DNA of 64,000 nt from Oscillospiraceae bacterium (GTDB lineage Bacteria > Bacillota > Clostridia > Oscillospirales > CAG-272), in the NCBI GenBank assembly GCA_015064445.1, contig SVSE01000001.1:213789-277788 (forward strand), in the 5' to 3' direction. A model generated the notes under the pieces. It ran no database searches. It had not been told where the DNA came from and saw only the letters and a list, made by a program, of their open reading frames with translations. A program made the translations under genes and the position numbers. Positions 26,987 through 34,539 of the stretch are shown piece after piece (the stretch's first letter is position 1; each line of letters opens with the position of its first letter).

Positions 26987-27437
26987 TTTCAATTAAATTA
27001 TCAAGCATTTTTTCAAGAACATATCTTGCTACTCTTATATCTCTTTCTGAAATATCCGTCATAAGTGATGAGTCAATTGAATCAAGAAGCCTTTTATGCT
27101 CTGTCGAAATTTCCAAGCCCTTTTTCGTTATATAAACACGAGTTGCCCTCATATCATACTCGTCCTGTACTCTCTTTACATAGCCCTCGTTTTCCATTTT
27201 TGTTATTGCCACGCTTACGGTTGAGCCCTTCATTTGAGTCGCCTTAACAAGCTCGTGCTGAGTTGCGCCATCCCACATAGAAAGGTATGCAAGTATTAAC
27301 CTTGAGGTTTTGTCCTTAAACATAACAACTTCTTTTTTCGAAATTTCATTCTCAAAAAGCTTTATCAGCTCGTTTGCAATCATTAAAAGTGTTCTATTCG
27401 GATTTTCACGAAGTTTTTCTAAATCTAATTTATTCAT
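26982..27437 (-). CDS. MarR family transcriptional regulator
   Basis: A 151-residue winged-helix regulator: dimerisation helices at both ends and the central DNA-binding part ATQHELVKATQMKGSTVSVA followed by the wing KRVQDEYDMRATRVYITKKG, with the Asp-x-Arg of the MarR wing. Ligand and targets are unknown; no efflux pump or enzyme gene is adjacent. A seven-base inverted repeat covering its own -10 region suggests autorepression. Confidence 0.93.
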   Translation of the reverse strand: MNKLDLEKLRENPNRTLLMIANELIKLFENEISKKEVVMFKDKTSRLILAYLSMWDGATQHELVKATQMKGSTVSVAITKMENEGYVKRVQDEYDMRATRVYITKKGLEISTEHKRLLDSIDSSLMTDISERDIRVARYVLEKMLDNLIEN

Positions 27438-27452
27438 ATTACCACCTAAATC

Positions 27453-27470
27453 ATTAGTTTACTAACTAAT
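27453..27470. promoter_or_regulatory. Candidate MarR operator
   Basis: A perfect inverted repeat ATTAGTT-TACT-AACTAAT just upstream of the marR start codon, overlapping the -10 box and the expected transcription start. Such dyads are typical autoregulatory sites of MarR dimers. Confidence 0.65.
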
Positions 27471-27497
27471 TATATCTCTTTTCCTTAAAGAATTCAA
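27469..27497 (-). promoter_or_regulatory. SigA-type promoter for marR
   Basis: On the minus strand TTGAAT (27492-27497), 17-base spacer, TATAAT (27469-27474); the -10 box is partly inside the candidate operator. Confidence 0.75.
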
Positions 27498-27524
27498 TAC
27501 TGATGGCAAAATTTTCATTTTTTA

Positions 27525-27552
27525 TTGGTAGTTAATCTACAAAACATATAAT
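27525..27552 (+). promoter_or_regulatory. Possible promoter upstream of spoIVB
   Basis: TTGGTA (27525-27530), 16-base spacer, TATAAT (27547-27552). The spacer begins with a short dyad GTAG-TTAAT-CTAC. Forespore expression would be expected for spoIVB, and I found no clear SigF or SigG site, so this is tentative. Confidence 0.35.
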
Positions 27553-27626
27553 TTTGTTAGACATAAAAAGTGCGCTTCTACACAAATTAAGTATGTACAA
27601 AAATGAAAGGACAGACAAGGGAAATA

Positions 27627-28730
27627 ATGAAAAAATCGAAAATTTTTATTCGATTTTTGATAATGATAATGATGCTTTTTGCCTTTAGTATTTCATCAAG
27701 CGCAAGAGTGTATTCTAATACTCAATCAAATGGGAAAAATAAAGGCGTATTTGATGAATTTGTCAGCTCTATAGAAGGAAAAAGCAAGGATTTATCAAAA
27801 ATCGAGCTTTATGTTGGTGGTATGCCATTTGGTGTGAAAATCATATCAAAGGGGCTTACGGTGGTAGGATTTTCCTCGACAGAGGGAGATAATGCATCGC
27901 CTGCATTTAAGGCAGGAATGCGAAATGGCGACATTATAATTAAGGTAAATGGAAGCGAAATAAAATCAATAAACGATTTTGCTTCGATTATCTCATCAAA
28001 GCCTGGCGAAATAGTAACGGTTACTGTGTTAAGAGGAAAAAACGAGTTGGACTTCTCCTTTAAACCCATGTATTCAAGTGATGATGGCTCGTACAAGACC
28101 GGAATTTTCGTCAAGGATTCAACCTCGGGCATTGGAACGGTAACCTTTATAAATCCTGTCACAGGCGCCTTTGGTGGCCTCGGACACGGTATTTGCGACT
28201 CCTCATCTGGCAGACTCGTTTCTCTATCCAAGGGAATAATTATGGATGTTTCAATAAATGGTGTTGTTAAGGGCAAGGTTGGCGATGCAGGAGAGCTGCG
28301 TGGCTCTTTTAATGCAAAAAAGATAGGTTCTCTTTCAAGAAACAGCTCGAACGGAGTTTTTGGAGTTATTTCGCTCGGCTCTATTTGCTCGCCAGAGGGA
28401 AAAATGCACATTTGTCCAAAGGAAGAAATAAAATCAGGCGAGGCGTATATTTGGTGCACTCTTGATGAAAGTGGTCCTCAAAAATACTCTGTTTCAATTT
28501 CCGATATTGATTTAACATCATCAAGCGTAAAGAATTTTAGAGTTAAGGTAACAGATCCAAGACTTCTTTTAAAAACCGGTGGTATTGTCCAAGGAATGAG
28601 TGGCTCACCTATAATTCAAAACGGCAGAATAATCGGTGCTGTAACTCATGTGTTGATTAACGATCCAACACAGGGATATGGAATTTTCATCGAAAATATG
28701 CTTTCTTCAATGCCCGAAATGCTAAAATAA
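27627..28730 (+). CDS. spoIVB: SpoIVB serine peptidase (stage IV sporulation protein B)
   Basis: SpoIVB is made in the forespore, secreted into the intermembrane space and starts SigK activation by cleaving SpoIVFA. The protein has an N-terminal signal/anchor helix, a PDZ domain near residues 75-150 (SPAFKAGMRNGDIIIKVNG), and the S55 peptidase domain with GGLGHGI (His) and GIVQGMSGSPIIQNG (Ser). The chosen ATG at 27627 has a GGGA site; an ATG 24 bases upstream is possible but lacks one. It lies alone between marR and the glycyl radical enzyme gene. spoIVFA/FB and sigK are not in this window. Confidence 0.95.
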   Translation: MKKSKIFIRFLIMIMMLFAFSISSSARVYSNTQSNGKNKGVFDEFVSSIEGKSKDLSKIELYVGGMPFGVKIISKGLTVVGFSSTEGDNASPAFKAGMRNGDIIIKVNGSEIKSINDFASIISSKPGEIVTVTVLRGKNELDFSFKPMYSSDDGSYKTGIFVKDSTSGIGTVTFINPVTGAFGGLGHGICDSSSGRLVSLSKGIIMDVSINGVVKGKVGDAGELRGSFNAKKIGSLSRNSSNGVFGVISLGSICSPEGKMHICPKEEIKSGEAYIWCTLDESGPQKYSVSISDIDLTSSSVKNFRVKVTDPRLLLKTGGIVQGMSGSPIIQNGRIIGAVTHVLINDPTQGYGIFIENMLSSMPEMLK

Positions 28731-28734
28731 AGGA

Positions 28735-28767
28735 AAAACAAGCTCTAAAAGGAGCTTGTTTTTTTCT
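28735..28767 (+). terminator. Terminator of spoIVB
   Basis: Nine-base stem AACAAGCTC/GAGCTTGTT with a six-base loop, followed by a run of T. Confidence 0.88.
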
Positions 28768-28776
28768 TAAAAAGTA

Positions 28777-28805
28777 TTTACTTTCATAATGAGAATAGTT
28801 ATAAT
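28777..28805 (+). promoter_or_regulatory. SigA-type promoter for the glycyl radical enzyme operon
   Basis: TTTACT (28777-28782), 17-base spacer, TATAAT (28800-28805), 33 bases before the ATG; it lies directly after the spoIVB terminator. Confidence 0.75.
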
Positions 28806-28838
28806 AAAAATAGAAATTTTCAATTTTAAGAGGTAATT

Positions 28839-30956
28839 ATGAACGAAAGGATTTCCAGACTACTTGAGCTAACTCTTGACGGAAAAATGTACGTTAAGCC
28901 CGTTTCTACTGCTTTTGACGAGAATGATGCCATTCTTTCCAAGATTCAAAGAGAGTCAAAAAGGCTTTGCGAATATATTTTAAATCAAGAGCCGATGATA
29001 ACCGAGTATTCTCTTTTCACAGGAATGTTTAATTTTGACGGCTCGGTTGTTGGAGATGCTTTTCAGCGTAGCGGTCATATTGAAAATCAAATGGCGCTTG
29101 ACAAATATTACCTCAAAAAAATCGACAATCTTTCAACTATGGAATGGCAACACGCAACAGGCGATTATTCCAGAGTTTTAAGCTGTGGACTTTTTGGCAT
29201 GTGCACGGATATTATGAATTCTTATAAAAACCATAACGGCAAGGAAGAAAAGGAATTTCTTATCGCCTTGAGAAGCGTTTGCGAGGCTATGATATATTGG
29301 GCTTACAAGTGCTCTACTCGCGCAAGAGAGCTAGCCGAAAAGGTTGAAAACCCTACCTACAAGGCTAATCTTTTGAAGCTTTCCAGCACACTCCAGCATA
29401 TTCCAAAGAATCCGCCTCAAACCTTTTACGATGCTATTTTGACCATTTATTTTTGCTTTGGTGCGAATCCTGATAGCGTTGGCACGCTTGACAGATATTT
29501 GACTCCCTTTTATGAAAGGGATTTGAAAAACGGAAATATCACGCCTGAGCTTGCAAAGGAATATTTGCAGGAGCTATTTTTAATGCTTCAGGCTACAACG
29601 CACAGAAATTCTCCTCATTTTGGTCGCGGTGGGCAATCTCATTTTTGCATCGGCGGTTATTTACCAAACGGCGAGGATGGATTTAATGAGCTTTCAAGGC
29701 TTATTGTTGAGGCACTTATGGAGCTTCCCACGTATATTCCGCAAATTACGCTTCGTTGGACTAAAAAAACGCCCAAGGAAGTGCTTAGATTTATGATGGA
29801 TATGGAAAGAAAGGATCCTCACAAGCGAATTGCTTTCACAAACGATGAAAAAAGAATAAAGGCATACACGGAAATTTGCAAAATCCCTTACGAAAAGGCG
29901 GTAAATTACACTACCGTTGGATGTAACGAGCCTGCTTTTCAGGGCTCTATTGCCGGTAGCACCTCAAAGGGAAATCTTTTGCATTCAATTGAAACGCTTT
30001 TTCATAAAAAGCACGAAAAAATTGCAAATTGTAAGGATTTTGAGGAGTTTTACTCGGAATATTTGACAATTCTTTTCGAGGAGCTTGATAAAGTTTTCGA
30101 GTATGATGATATGTACAATTCTCTGCGCGCCAAGGACACAAATTACATATCGAGCCTGTTTGCTTCGGACTGTATCGAAAATGCAAAAAGCGTAACCGCA
30201 GGTGGTTCAAGCGTTGGTATTGCCTCTCCTATGCTAATGGGCACTGTTAACGTAATCGACTCGCTTATCGCGGTTAAGCAATTTGTGTTTGATGAAAAAA
30301 TTATTACTATGACCTCTCTTATAGACGCCTTGCACAAGAACTGGCAGGGATATGAGGATATGAGGGTCTTAATTCTCAAAAAATGTGAGTTTTTTGGCAA
30401 TGACACCGACCTTTCCAGCTCGCTTGCCAAACGGTTTTTTGACGATATTTACGAGCATATAAGAAATAGAAAAAACATATTTGGTTATCAATGGCTTTTA
30501 GGAGACCTTGCCGGCTATAATCAGCATTACAAATGGTATGGCGACGACACCTTGGCTACTCCCGACGGGCGTTTTTCAGGTGAGCTAATGAAATTCGGAC
30601 TTGGGCAAAACGAGGGCAAGGACAGAAACGGTCTTACTTCTCTTTTGAATTCGATTGCATCCTGTGATGAAAACGGAATTATTTGCGGTTCTACTGTAAC
30701 AAATATTTCTCTTGACAAGAAAATTTTCGAGGATGATGAGCAATTTGAAAAGCTTGTTGATATTTTTGAAGCATATTTTAAAAAAGGCGGCGTTCATTTT
30801 CAGCTTACCTACGTTTCAAGGGACGAGCTTCTTAAGGCAAGAGAAAATCCTCAAAATTACGGTAATTTGAGAGTTAGAGTTTCAGGATTTTCGGATTATT
30901 TTGTAAGATTAAACAACGATATTCAAGACGATATTATAAAAAGGACTAATTCATGA
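28839..30956 (+). CDS. Glycyl radical enzyme of unknown substrate (PflD/eliminase-like)
   Basis: A 705-residue member of the pyruvate formate-lyase superfamily, shorter than most characterised members (750-850). The glycyl radical motif RVSGFSDYF is near the C-terminus with Gly683. The active-site loop is VGCNEPAFQGS: Cys362 is the thiyl residue and Glu364 the general base, so the pattern is Cys-x-Glu as in dehydratases and lyases, with Asn where characterised members mostly have Val. It is not Cys-Cys, so it is not pyruvate formate-lyase. Other family marks are GRGGQSHFCIGGY near residue 262 and ATPDGRFSGE near 573. It is followed, with a four-base overlap, by its activase. No microcompartment or downstream pathway genes are adjacent, so the substrate cannot be named. 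Confidence 0.9.
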   Translation: MNERISRLLELTLDGKMYVKPVSTAFDENDAILSKIQRESKRLCEYILNQEPMITEYSLFTGMFNFDGSVVGDAFQRSGHIENQMALDKYYLKKIDNLSTMEWQHATGDYSRVLSCGLFGMCTDIMNSYKNHNGKEEKEFLIALRSVCEAMIYWAYKCSTRARELAEKVENPTYKANLLKLSSTLQHIPKNPPQTFYDAILTIYFCFGANPDSVGTLDRYLTPFYERDLKNGNITPELAKEYLQELFLMLQATTHRNSPHFGRGGQSHFCIGGYLPNGEDGFNELSRLIVEALMELPTYIPQITLRWTKKTPKEVLRFMMDMERKDPHKRIAFTNDEKRIKAYTEICKIPYEKAVNYTTVGCNEPAFQGSIAGSTSKGNLLHSIETLFHKKHEKIANCKDFEEFYSEYLTILFEELDKVFEYDDMYNSLRAKDTNYISSLFASDCIENAKSVTAGGSSVGIASPMLMGTVNVIDSLIAVKQFVFDEKIITMTSLIDALHKNWQGYEDMRVLILKKCEFFGNDTDLSSSLAKRFFDDIYEHIRNRKNIFGYQWLLGDLAGYNQHYKWYGDDTLATPDGRFSGELMKFGLGQNEGKDRNGLTSLLNSIASCDENGIICGSTVTNISLDKKIFEDDEQFEKLVDIFEAYFKKGGVHFQLTYVSRDELLKARENPQNYGNLRVRVSGFSDYFVRLNNDIQDDIIKRTNS

Positions 30957-31771
30957 TTTTTGATATACAAAGAGGCTCGCTTGTTGACGGTCCCGGTGTA
31001 CGAACAACCGTATTTTTCAAGGGCTGTAACCTGCGTTGCGCGTGGTGCCACAATCCAGAGGGTCAGCTTTTTGAAAAGCAAATGATGCATTTTAAAAACA
31101 AGTGTATCGACTGCGGAAAATGTGAAAAAATATGCCCTAATTCTCTTAAAAATTGCGATTTTTGTGAAAAATGCGTTACATATTGTCCGCAGGGTGCGAG
31201 AGAAATTTCCGGAAAAGAGCTTTCCATTAACGAAATAATGGAAATTATCTTAAAGGATAAGGATTACTATGGAGAAGACGGTGGAGTTACGTTTTCCGGT
31301 GGCGAATGCATGCTTCAAATTGATTTTTTGAGGTCATTGCTTATTGAATGTAAGAAAAATGATATAAATACCGCCGTTGACACCGCCGGGCATATCCCCT
31401 ATTCTTATTTTGAAAGCATTCTCCCCTACGTTGATATGTTTTTATACGACGTAAAATGCATTGATAGCGCACTACATAACAATTTCGTTGGTGTTGACAA
31501 TTCTCTTATTTTGGAAAACTTAAAGAAATTGTTAGGCGGTAAATGCAAAATATGGGTAAGAATCCCTGTAATTGAAGAATTCAATGCATCAAATGATGAA
31601 ATGCAAAAAATAAAAGCGTTTTTTGATGAATACGGATATCCCGAAAAGATAGAGCTTCTACCCTATCACGCAATGGGAGAGCATAAATATTGCGCGCTTG
31701 GTCTTGACATACTTAAATTTAATGCGCCAAGCAAGGAAAAGCTATCAAAGTTAAAGAAAATATTTAAGTAA
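30953..31771 (+). CDS. Glycyl radical enzyme activating enzyme (radical SAM)
   Basis: A 272-residue radical SAM protein that installs the glycyl radical on its partner. The SAM cluster motif is CNLRCAWC (Cys25, Cys29, Cys32). An inserted ferredoxin-like domain has two CxxCxxCxxxC sets at residues 51-61 and 68-78, the form with two extra [4Fe-4S] clusters found in activases of eliminase-type glycyl radical enzymes and absent from the pyruvate formate-lyase activase. The GGVTFSGGECMLQ motif follows. ATGA overlap with the upstream gene indicates coupled translation and a dedicated pair. Oxygen would destroy both proteins, so the host must be anaerobic. Confidence 0.94.
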   Translation: MIFDIQRGSLVDGPGVRTTVFFKGCNLRCAWCHNPEGQLFEKQMMHFKNKCIDCGKCEKICPNSLKNCDFCEKCVTYCPQGAREISGKELSINEIMEIILKDKDYYGEDGGVTFSGGECMLQIDFLRSLLIECKKNDINTAVDTAGHIPYSYFESILPYVDMFLYDVKCIDSALHNNFVGVDNSLILENLKKLLGGKCKIWVRIPVIEEFNASNDEMQKIKAFFDEYGYPEKIELLPYHAMGEHKYCALGLDILKFNAPSKEKLSKLKKIFK

Positions 31772-31794
31772 AAAGAGCCCAAAGGCTCTTTTTC
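31770..31794 (+). terminator. Terminator of the glycyl radical enzyme operon
   Basis: Eight-base stem AAAGAGCC/GGCTCTTT with loop CAAA, then T run, directly after the activase stop codon. Confidence 0.85.
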
Positions 31795-31816
31795 ATTTAT
31801 TTGGCAATTGTTGTTT

Positions 31817-31848
31817 TGCATAATTTCTATTTTTTGAAGTCAATAATC
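31817..31848 (+). promoter_or_regulatory. Candidate forespore (SigF/SigG) promoter for sigG
   Basis: TGCATA at 31817-31822 fits the SigG/SigF -35 pattern (TGMATA; GYWTA), and GTCAATAAT at 31839-31847 fits the SigF -10 pattern (GGNRANAMT) at eight of nine positions, 16 bases after GCATA. No SigA-type pair is seen here. sigG genes are expected to be under SigF and then SigG. Confidence 0.5.
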
Positions 31849-31870
31849 CTATCAAAGATAGGAGTATAAA

Positions 31871-32644
31871 ATGCATTACAATAAGGTTGAAATCTGCGGT
31901 GTTAATACTGCAAGCTTAAAAACACTTTCCGATGAGGAAAAAAAGGACCTTTTAATAAAATCGCAAAATGGTGATGATAAAGCAAGGGAGGCTTTAATTG
32001 ATGGTAATTTAAGACTTGTTTTATCAATAGTTCAAAGATTTAGCACAAGAAACGAAAATATGGACGATCTTTTTCAGGTTGGTTGTATTGGACTTATAAA
32101 GGCAATCGATAATTTTAACATAGAGCTTGAGGTTAAGTTCTCCACCTATGCTGTTCCTATGATAATCGGCGAAATAAGACGATATTTAAGGGATAATAAC
32201 TCTATAAGAGTTAGCAGATCGGTAAGGGATTTAGCGTACAAGGCCCTACAAAAGAAGGAGGAGCTAACAAAAAGGCTCTCCTGTGAGCCATCTATTGAGA
32301 TGATAGCAACTGAGCTTGGAGAAAAAAAGGAGGATGTTGTTTGTGCTATGGAGGCGATAAGCGAGCCTGTTTCTCTTTACGAGCCTATTTATAGCGATTC
32401 TGGGGATTCAATATTTATTATGGATCAGCTTTGCGACGCAAGTGCAAGCGACGAAATATGGATTGAGGACATAGCCTTAAAGGAAGCCATTAAAAAGTTA
32501 AATGAGCGCGAAAAAAGAATAATAAATATGCGCTTTTATGCTGGTAAAACTCAAAGTGAAATAGCCTCGGAGATAGGAATATCACAAGCACAGGTTTCCA
32601 GAGTCGAAAAGTCTGCTCTCGAACGAATACGAAAGCAATTTTAA
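31871..32644 (+). CDS. sigG: RNA polymerase sporulation sigma factor SigG
   Basis: SigG is the late forespore sigma factor. The 257-residue protein begins with the SigG hallmark NKVEICGV, which binds the anti-sigma factor Gin/SpoIIAB region. It has region 2 (DDLFQVGCIGLIKAIDNF, KFSTYAVPMIIGEIRRYL) and region 4 (SEIASEIGISQAQVSRVEK). In many Bacilli and Clostridia sigG follows sigE directly; here it lies 14 kb away, after the glycyl radical enzyme operon. A TAGGAG site precedes the ATG. Confidence 0.96.
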   Translation: MHYNKVEICGVNTASLKTLSDEEKKDLLIKSQNGDDKAREALIDGNLRLVLSIVQRFSTRNENMDDLFQVGCIGLIKAIDNFNIELEVKFSTYAVPMIIGEIRRYLRDNNSIRVSRSVRDLAYKALQKKEELTKRLSCEPSIEMIATELGEKKEDVVCAMEAISEPVSLYEPIYSDSGDSIFIMDQLCDASASDEIWIEDIALKEAIKKLNEREKRIINMRFYAGKTQSEIASEIGISQAQVSRVEKSALERIRKQF

Positions 32645-32646
32645 GA

Positions 32647-32675
32647 AAAAAAGACCGTTTGAAACGGTCTTTTTA
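32647..32675. terminator. Shared terminator of sigG and the HIT-protein gene
   Basis: Nine-base stem AAAAGACCG/CGGTCTTTT with loop TTTGAAA, placed between convergent stop codons. Confidence 0.88.
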
Positions 32676-33014
32676 TTATTTTATGTGTTCTGGGAGCTTT
32701 TCTCCACCTAAAATATGGAAATGTATGTGCTTTACGCTTTGGCATGCGTCCTCTCCACAGTTATTTATAATTCTATAACCATTGGTAATGCCTGCAAGCT
32801 TCGCGATTTCGGGAATTTTCTCGAAAATATATGCGATATTATGACTATTTGTGCTATCAATTTTATCTGCACAGCAAATATGAGTCTTTGGAACTACCAA
32901 AAAATGAATCTTCGCCTCAGGGCTAATGTCATAAAAGGCAAGAATTTTTTCATCCTCATAAACCTTGCTTGATGGAATTTCTCCGTTTACAATTTTACAA
33001 AAAAGACAATCCAT
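32676..33014 (-). CDS. HIT family nucleotide hydrolase (HinT-like)
   Basis: A 112-residue histidine triad protein. The catalytic motif HIHFHILGG is near the C-terminus and CLFCKIVNGEIPSSKVYEDE forms the N-terminal part; the first two Cys are part of a possible zinc site with downstream His, as in many bacterial HinT proteins. These enzymes cleave nucleoside phosphoramidates such as AMP-lysine. Monocistronic, with an AGGAG site. Confidence 0.95.
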   Translation of the reverse strand: MDCLFCKIVNGEIPSSKVYEDEKILAFYDISPEAKIHFLVVPKTHICCADKIDSTNSHNIAYIFEKIPEIAKLAGITNGYRIINNCGEDACQSVKHIHFHILGGEKLPEHIK

Positions 33015-33025
33015 ATTTTTTCTCC

Positions 33026-33054
33026 TTGATTTAAAACTATTTTTATTGTATACT
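33026..33054 (+). promoter_or_regulatory. SigA-type promoter for the FkbM methyltransferase gene
   Basis: TTGATT (33026-33031), 17-base spacer, TATACT (33049-33054). It faces the HIT-gene promoter, whose -10 box lies nine bases away on the other strand. Confidence 0.75.
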
Positions 33055-33062
33055 GTAAATAG

Positions 33063-33091
33063 ATTTTAACACATTTTCATTTATTTTTCAA
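33063..33091 (-). promoter_or_regulatory. SigA-type promoter for the HIT-protein gene
   Basis: On the minus strand TTGAAA (33086-33091), 17-base spacer, TAAAAT (33063-33068). Its RNA would run across the FkbM promoter, so the two face-to-face promoters may interfere. Confidence 0.65.
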
Positions 33092-33099
33092 GGAATGCT

Positions 33100-34185
33100 A
33101 TGAATAATTTTAAAAAACATATTTTTAATGAATTTTCCTGTGATTTATGGCACTATTTAAAGACTGTTAGCAAGCCTATTCTTATTTATGGCATGGGAAA
33201 TGGCGCTGACAAGATAATAGCTGTTTTGGAGTCATACGGGATTAAATATGAGGATGTTTTTGCAAGCGACGGATTTGTGCGTGGACATTCTTATCGTGGC
33301 AAAATTGTGCTTTCATATTCGCAGGCTAAGGAAAAATATGGAGATTTTATCATTCTTCTCTCCTTTGGCACTCATCTTAGTGATGTTATGGAAAAAATTT
33401 ACGCACTTGACAAGCTTCATGAGTTATATGCACCAGATGTGCCTGTATGCGAGGGACAATTATTTTGCGATGAATTTTTCGATTTTAACAGTGAAAAATT
33501 AGAAAAAGCAAGAGAGCTTCTCTTTGACACGCGCTCAAAGGAGGTTTTTGACAATGTAATTCGCTTTAAGCTTACGGGAAGAATTAAATACCTTAAAGCA
33601 AGCGAGGATGCCGAGGCAACTGTTGACGCAATCGTGCCCTATGAGAAATATCGCTCTTATGCCGATTTAGGTGCTTATAATGGCGATACAATAAAAAAAT
33701 ATCGCAATTTGTGCCCTAATCTTTCGCTAATTTATGCTTTTGAACCTGATTTTCGCAATTTTAAGAAGCTAAAAGCATATACAGAGGGTGAAAATATCGT
33801 AATAAATGCGTTTAATTACGCTTCTTGGGACGAGGACACAACACTCGAATTCTCTGCTTCTGGTAATAGAAATTCGTCTGGAAGCGGTACTGTTTCCCAT
33901 CAAACAAAAATGGTTAGCGTTGAAGCAAGATGCCCTGATAGTGTAATTCCGAGCGTTGATTTTATAAAATACGATGTTGAGGGTGCTGAGCACAAGGCAA
34001 TTGTTGGTAGCACTACTTTGATAAAAAAATTCACTCCAGACCTGCTTGTTTCAATGTATCACAAAAGCGAGGATTTGTTTGATTTGCCTCTGCTTTTACA
34101 CTCGATTTGCCCTGAATATAAGCTTTTTTTAAGAAGATTGCCTTATATTCCTGCTTGGGACTTAAATTTATATGCTATTCACTAA
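33100..34185 (+). CDS. FkbM family SAM-dependent methyltransferase with N-terminal Rossmann-like domain
   Basis: A 361-residue two-domain protein. The C-terminal half is an FkbM-type O-methyltransferase: SAM-binding YADLGAYNGDT at residues 187-197, AFEPDFRNF near 213 and the family hallmark KYDVEGAEHKAI at 290-301. The N-terminal 110 residues hold a nucleotide-binding-like fold with ILIYGMGNGADKII at 27-40, as in other clostridial FkbM proteins. FkbM enzymes usually methylate sugars or polyketides. No glycan cluster lies adjacent, so the substrate is unknown. Own promoter and terminator. Confidence 0.85.
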   Translation: MNNFKKHIFNEFSCDLWHYLKTVSKPILIYGMGNGADKIIAVLESYGIKYEDVFASDGFVRGHSYRGKIVLSYSQAKEKYGDFIILLSFGTHLSDVMEKIYALDKLHELYAPDVPVCEGQLFCDEFFDFNSEKLEKARELLFDTRSKEVFDNVIRFKLTGRIKYLKASEDAEATVDAIVPYEKYRSYADLGAYNGDTIKKYRNLCPNLSLIYAFEPDFRNFKKLKAYTEGENIVINAFNYASWDEDTTLEFSASGNRNSSGSGTVSHQTKMVSVEARCPDSVIPSVDFIKYDVEGAEHKAIVGSTTLIKKFTPDLLVSMYHKSEDLFDLPLLLHSICPEYKLFLRRLPYIPAWDLNLYAIH

Positions 34186-34186
34186 T

Positions 34187-34222
34187 AAAAAAGCTCTTAT
34201 CGGACTGATAAGAGCTTTTTAT
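34187..34222. terminator. Shared terminator of the FkbM gene and the RHH gene
   Basis: Fourteen-base stem AAAAAGCTCTTATC/GATAAGAGCTTTTT with loop GGACT, between convergent stop codons. Confidence 0.9.
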
Positions 34223-34228
34223 TTCTAA

Positions 34229-34537
34229 TTATTCCTCTGCTGTTACTGCCAAAAGTGCCTTTTCGTAGTCACGATTGATAGCCTTTTCGAGAAGGTCGTG
34301 AGTGTATGCATCCTCGCTTACTCCCTTGCTCATACAAACGATTTGGAGCTTCTTTTTAAGGGATGGGCTAACGGTTGTTCTAACAAAAGCTGTGCGAGCA
34401 TCCTTAGGATCGGTAACCTTTCTTGGTCTACCACGCTTTTTAGCTTCCTTTTGTACCTCAACCTTTACTGGTGCTGGTTCTTGTGTCTTAACCTCTGATC
34501 TCATAGCATCTGCTATACCATAATTCTTCTTTGCCAT
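34229..34537 (-). CDS. AT-hook / ribbon-helix-helix DNA-binding partner of ParA
   Basis: A 102-residue basic protein. Residues 33-40 (KKRGRPRK) form an AT-hook-like minor-groove binding motif; residues 50-88 (RTTVSPSLKKKLQIVCMSKG onward) fit a ribbon-helix-helix dimer. The N-terminal 30 residues are low complexity, the region that activates the ATPase in small ParB proteins. It starts two bases after the parA stop, with its AGAGGAG site inside parA, so it is made with the ATPase. Plasmid ParB/ParG-type proteins of this size act as centromere-binding protein and repressor. No such role has been shown here. Confidence 0.7.
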   Translation of the reverse strand: MAKKNYGIADAMRSEVKTQEPAPVKVEVQKEAKKRGRPRKVTDPKDARTAFVRTTVSPSLKKKLQIVCMSKGVSEDAYTHDLLEKAINRDYEKALLAVTAEE

Positions 34538-34539
34538 AA

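Noticed and set aside
27809..28459. 216-codon open frame on the minus strand inside spoIVB
   Set aside because: Shadow of the spoIVB codon pattern; Pro/Ser-rich translation with no recognisable feature.
28839..30956. Annotation as pyruvate formate-lyase
   Set aside because: The active site is Cys-Asn-Glu, not the Cys-Cys pair, and the activase has the extra ferredoxin domain that the pyruvate formate-lyase activase lacks.
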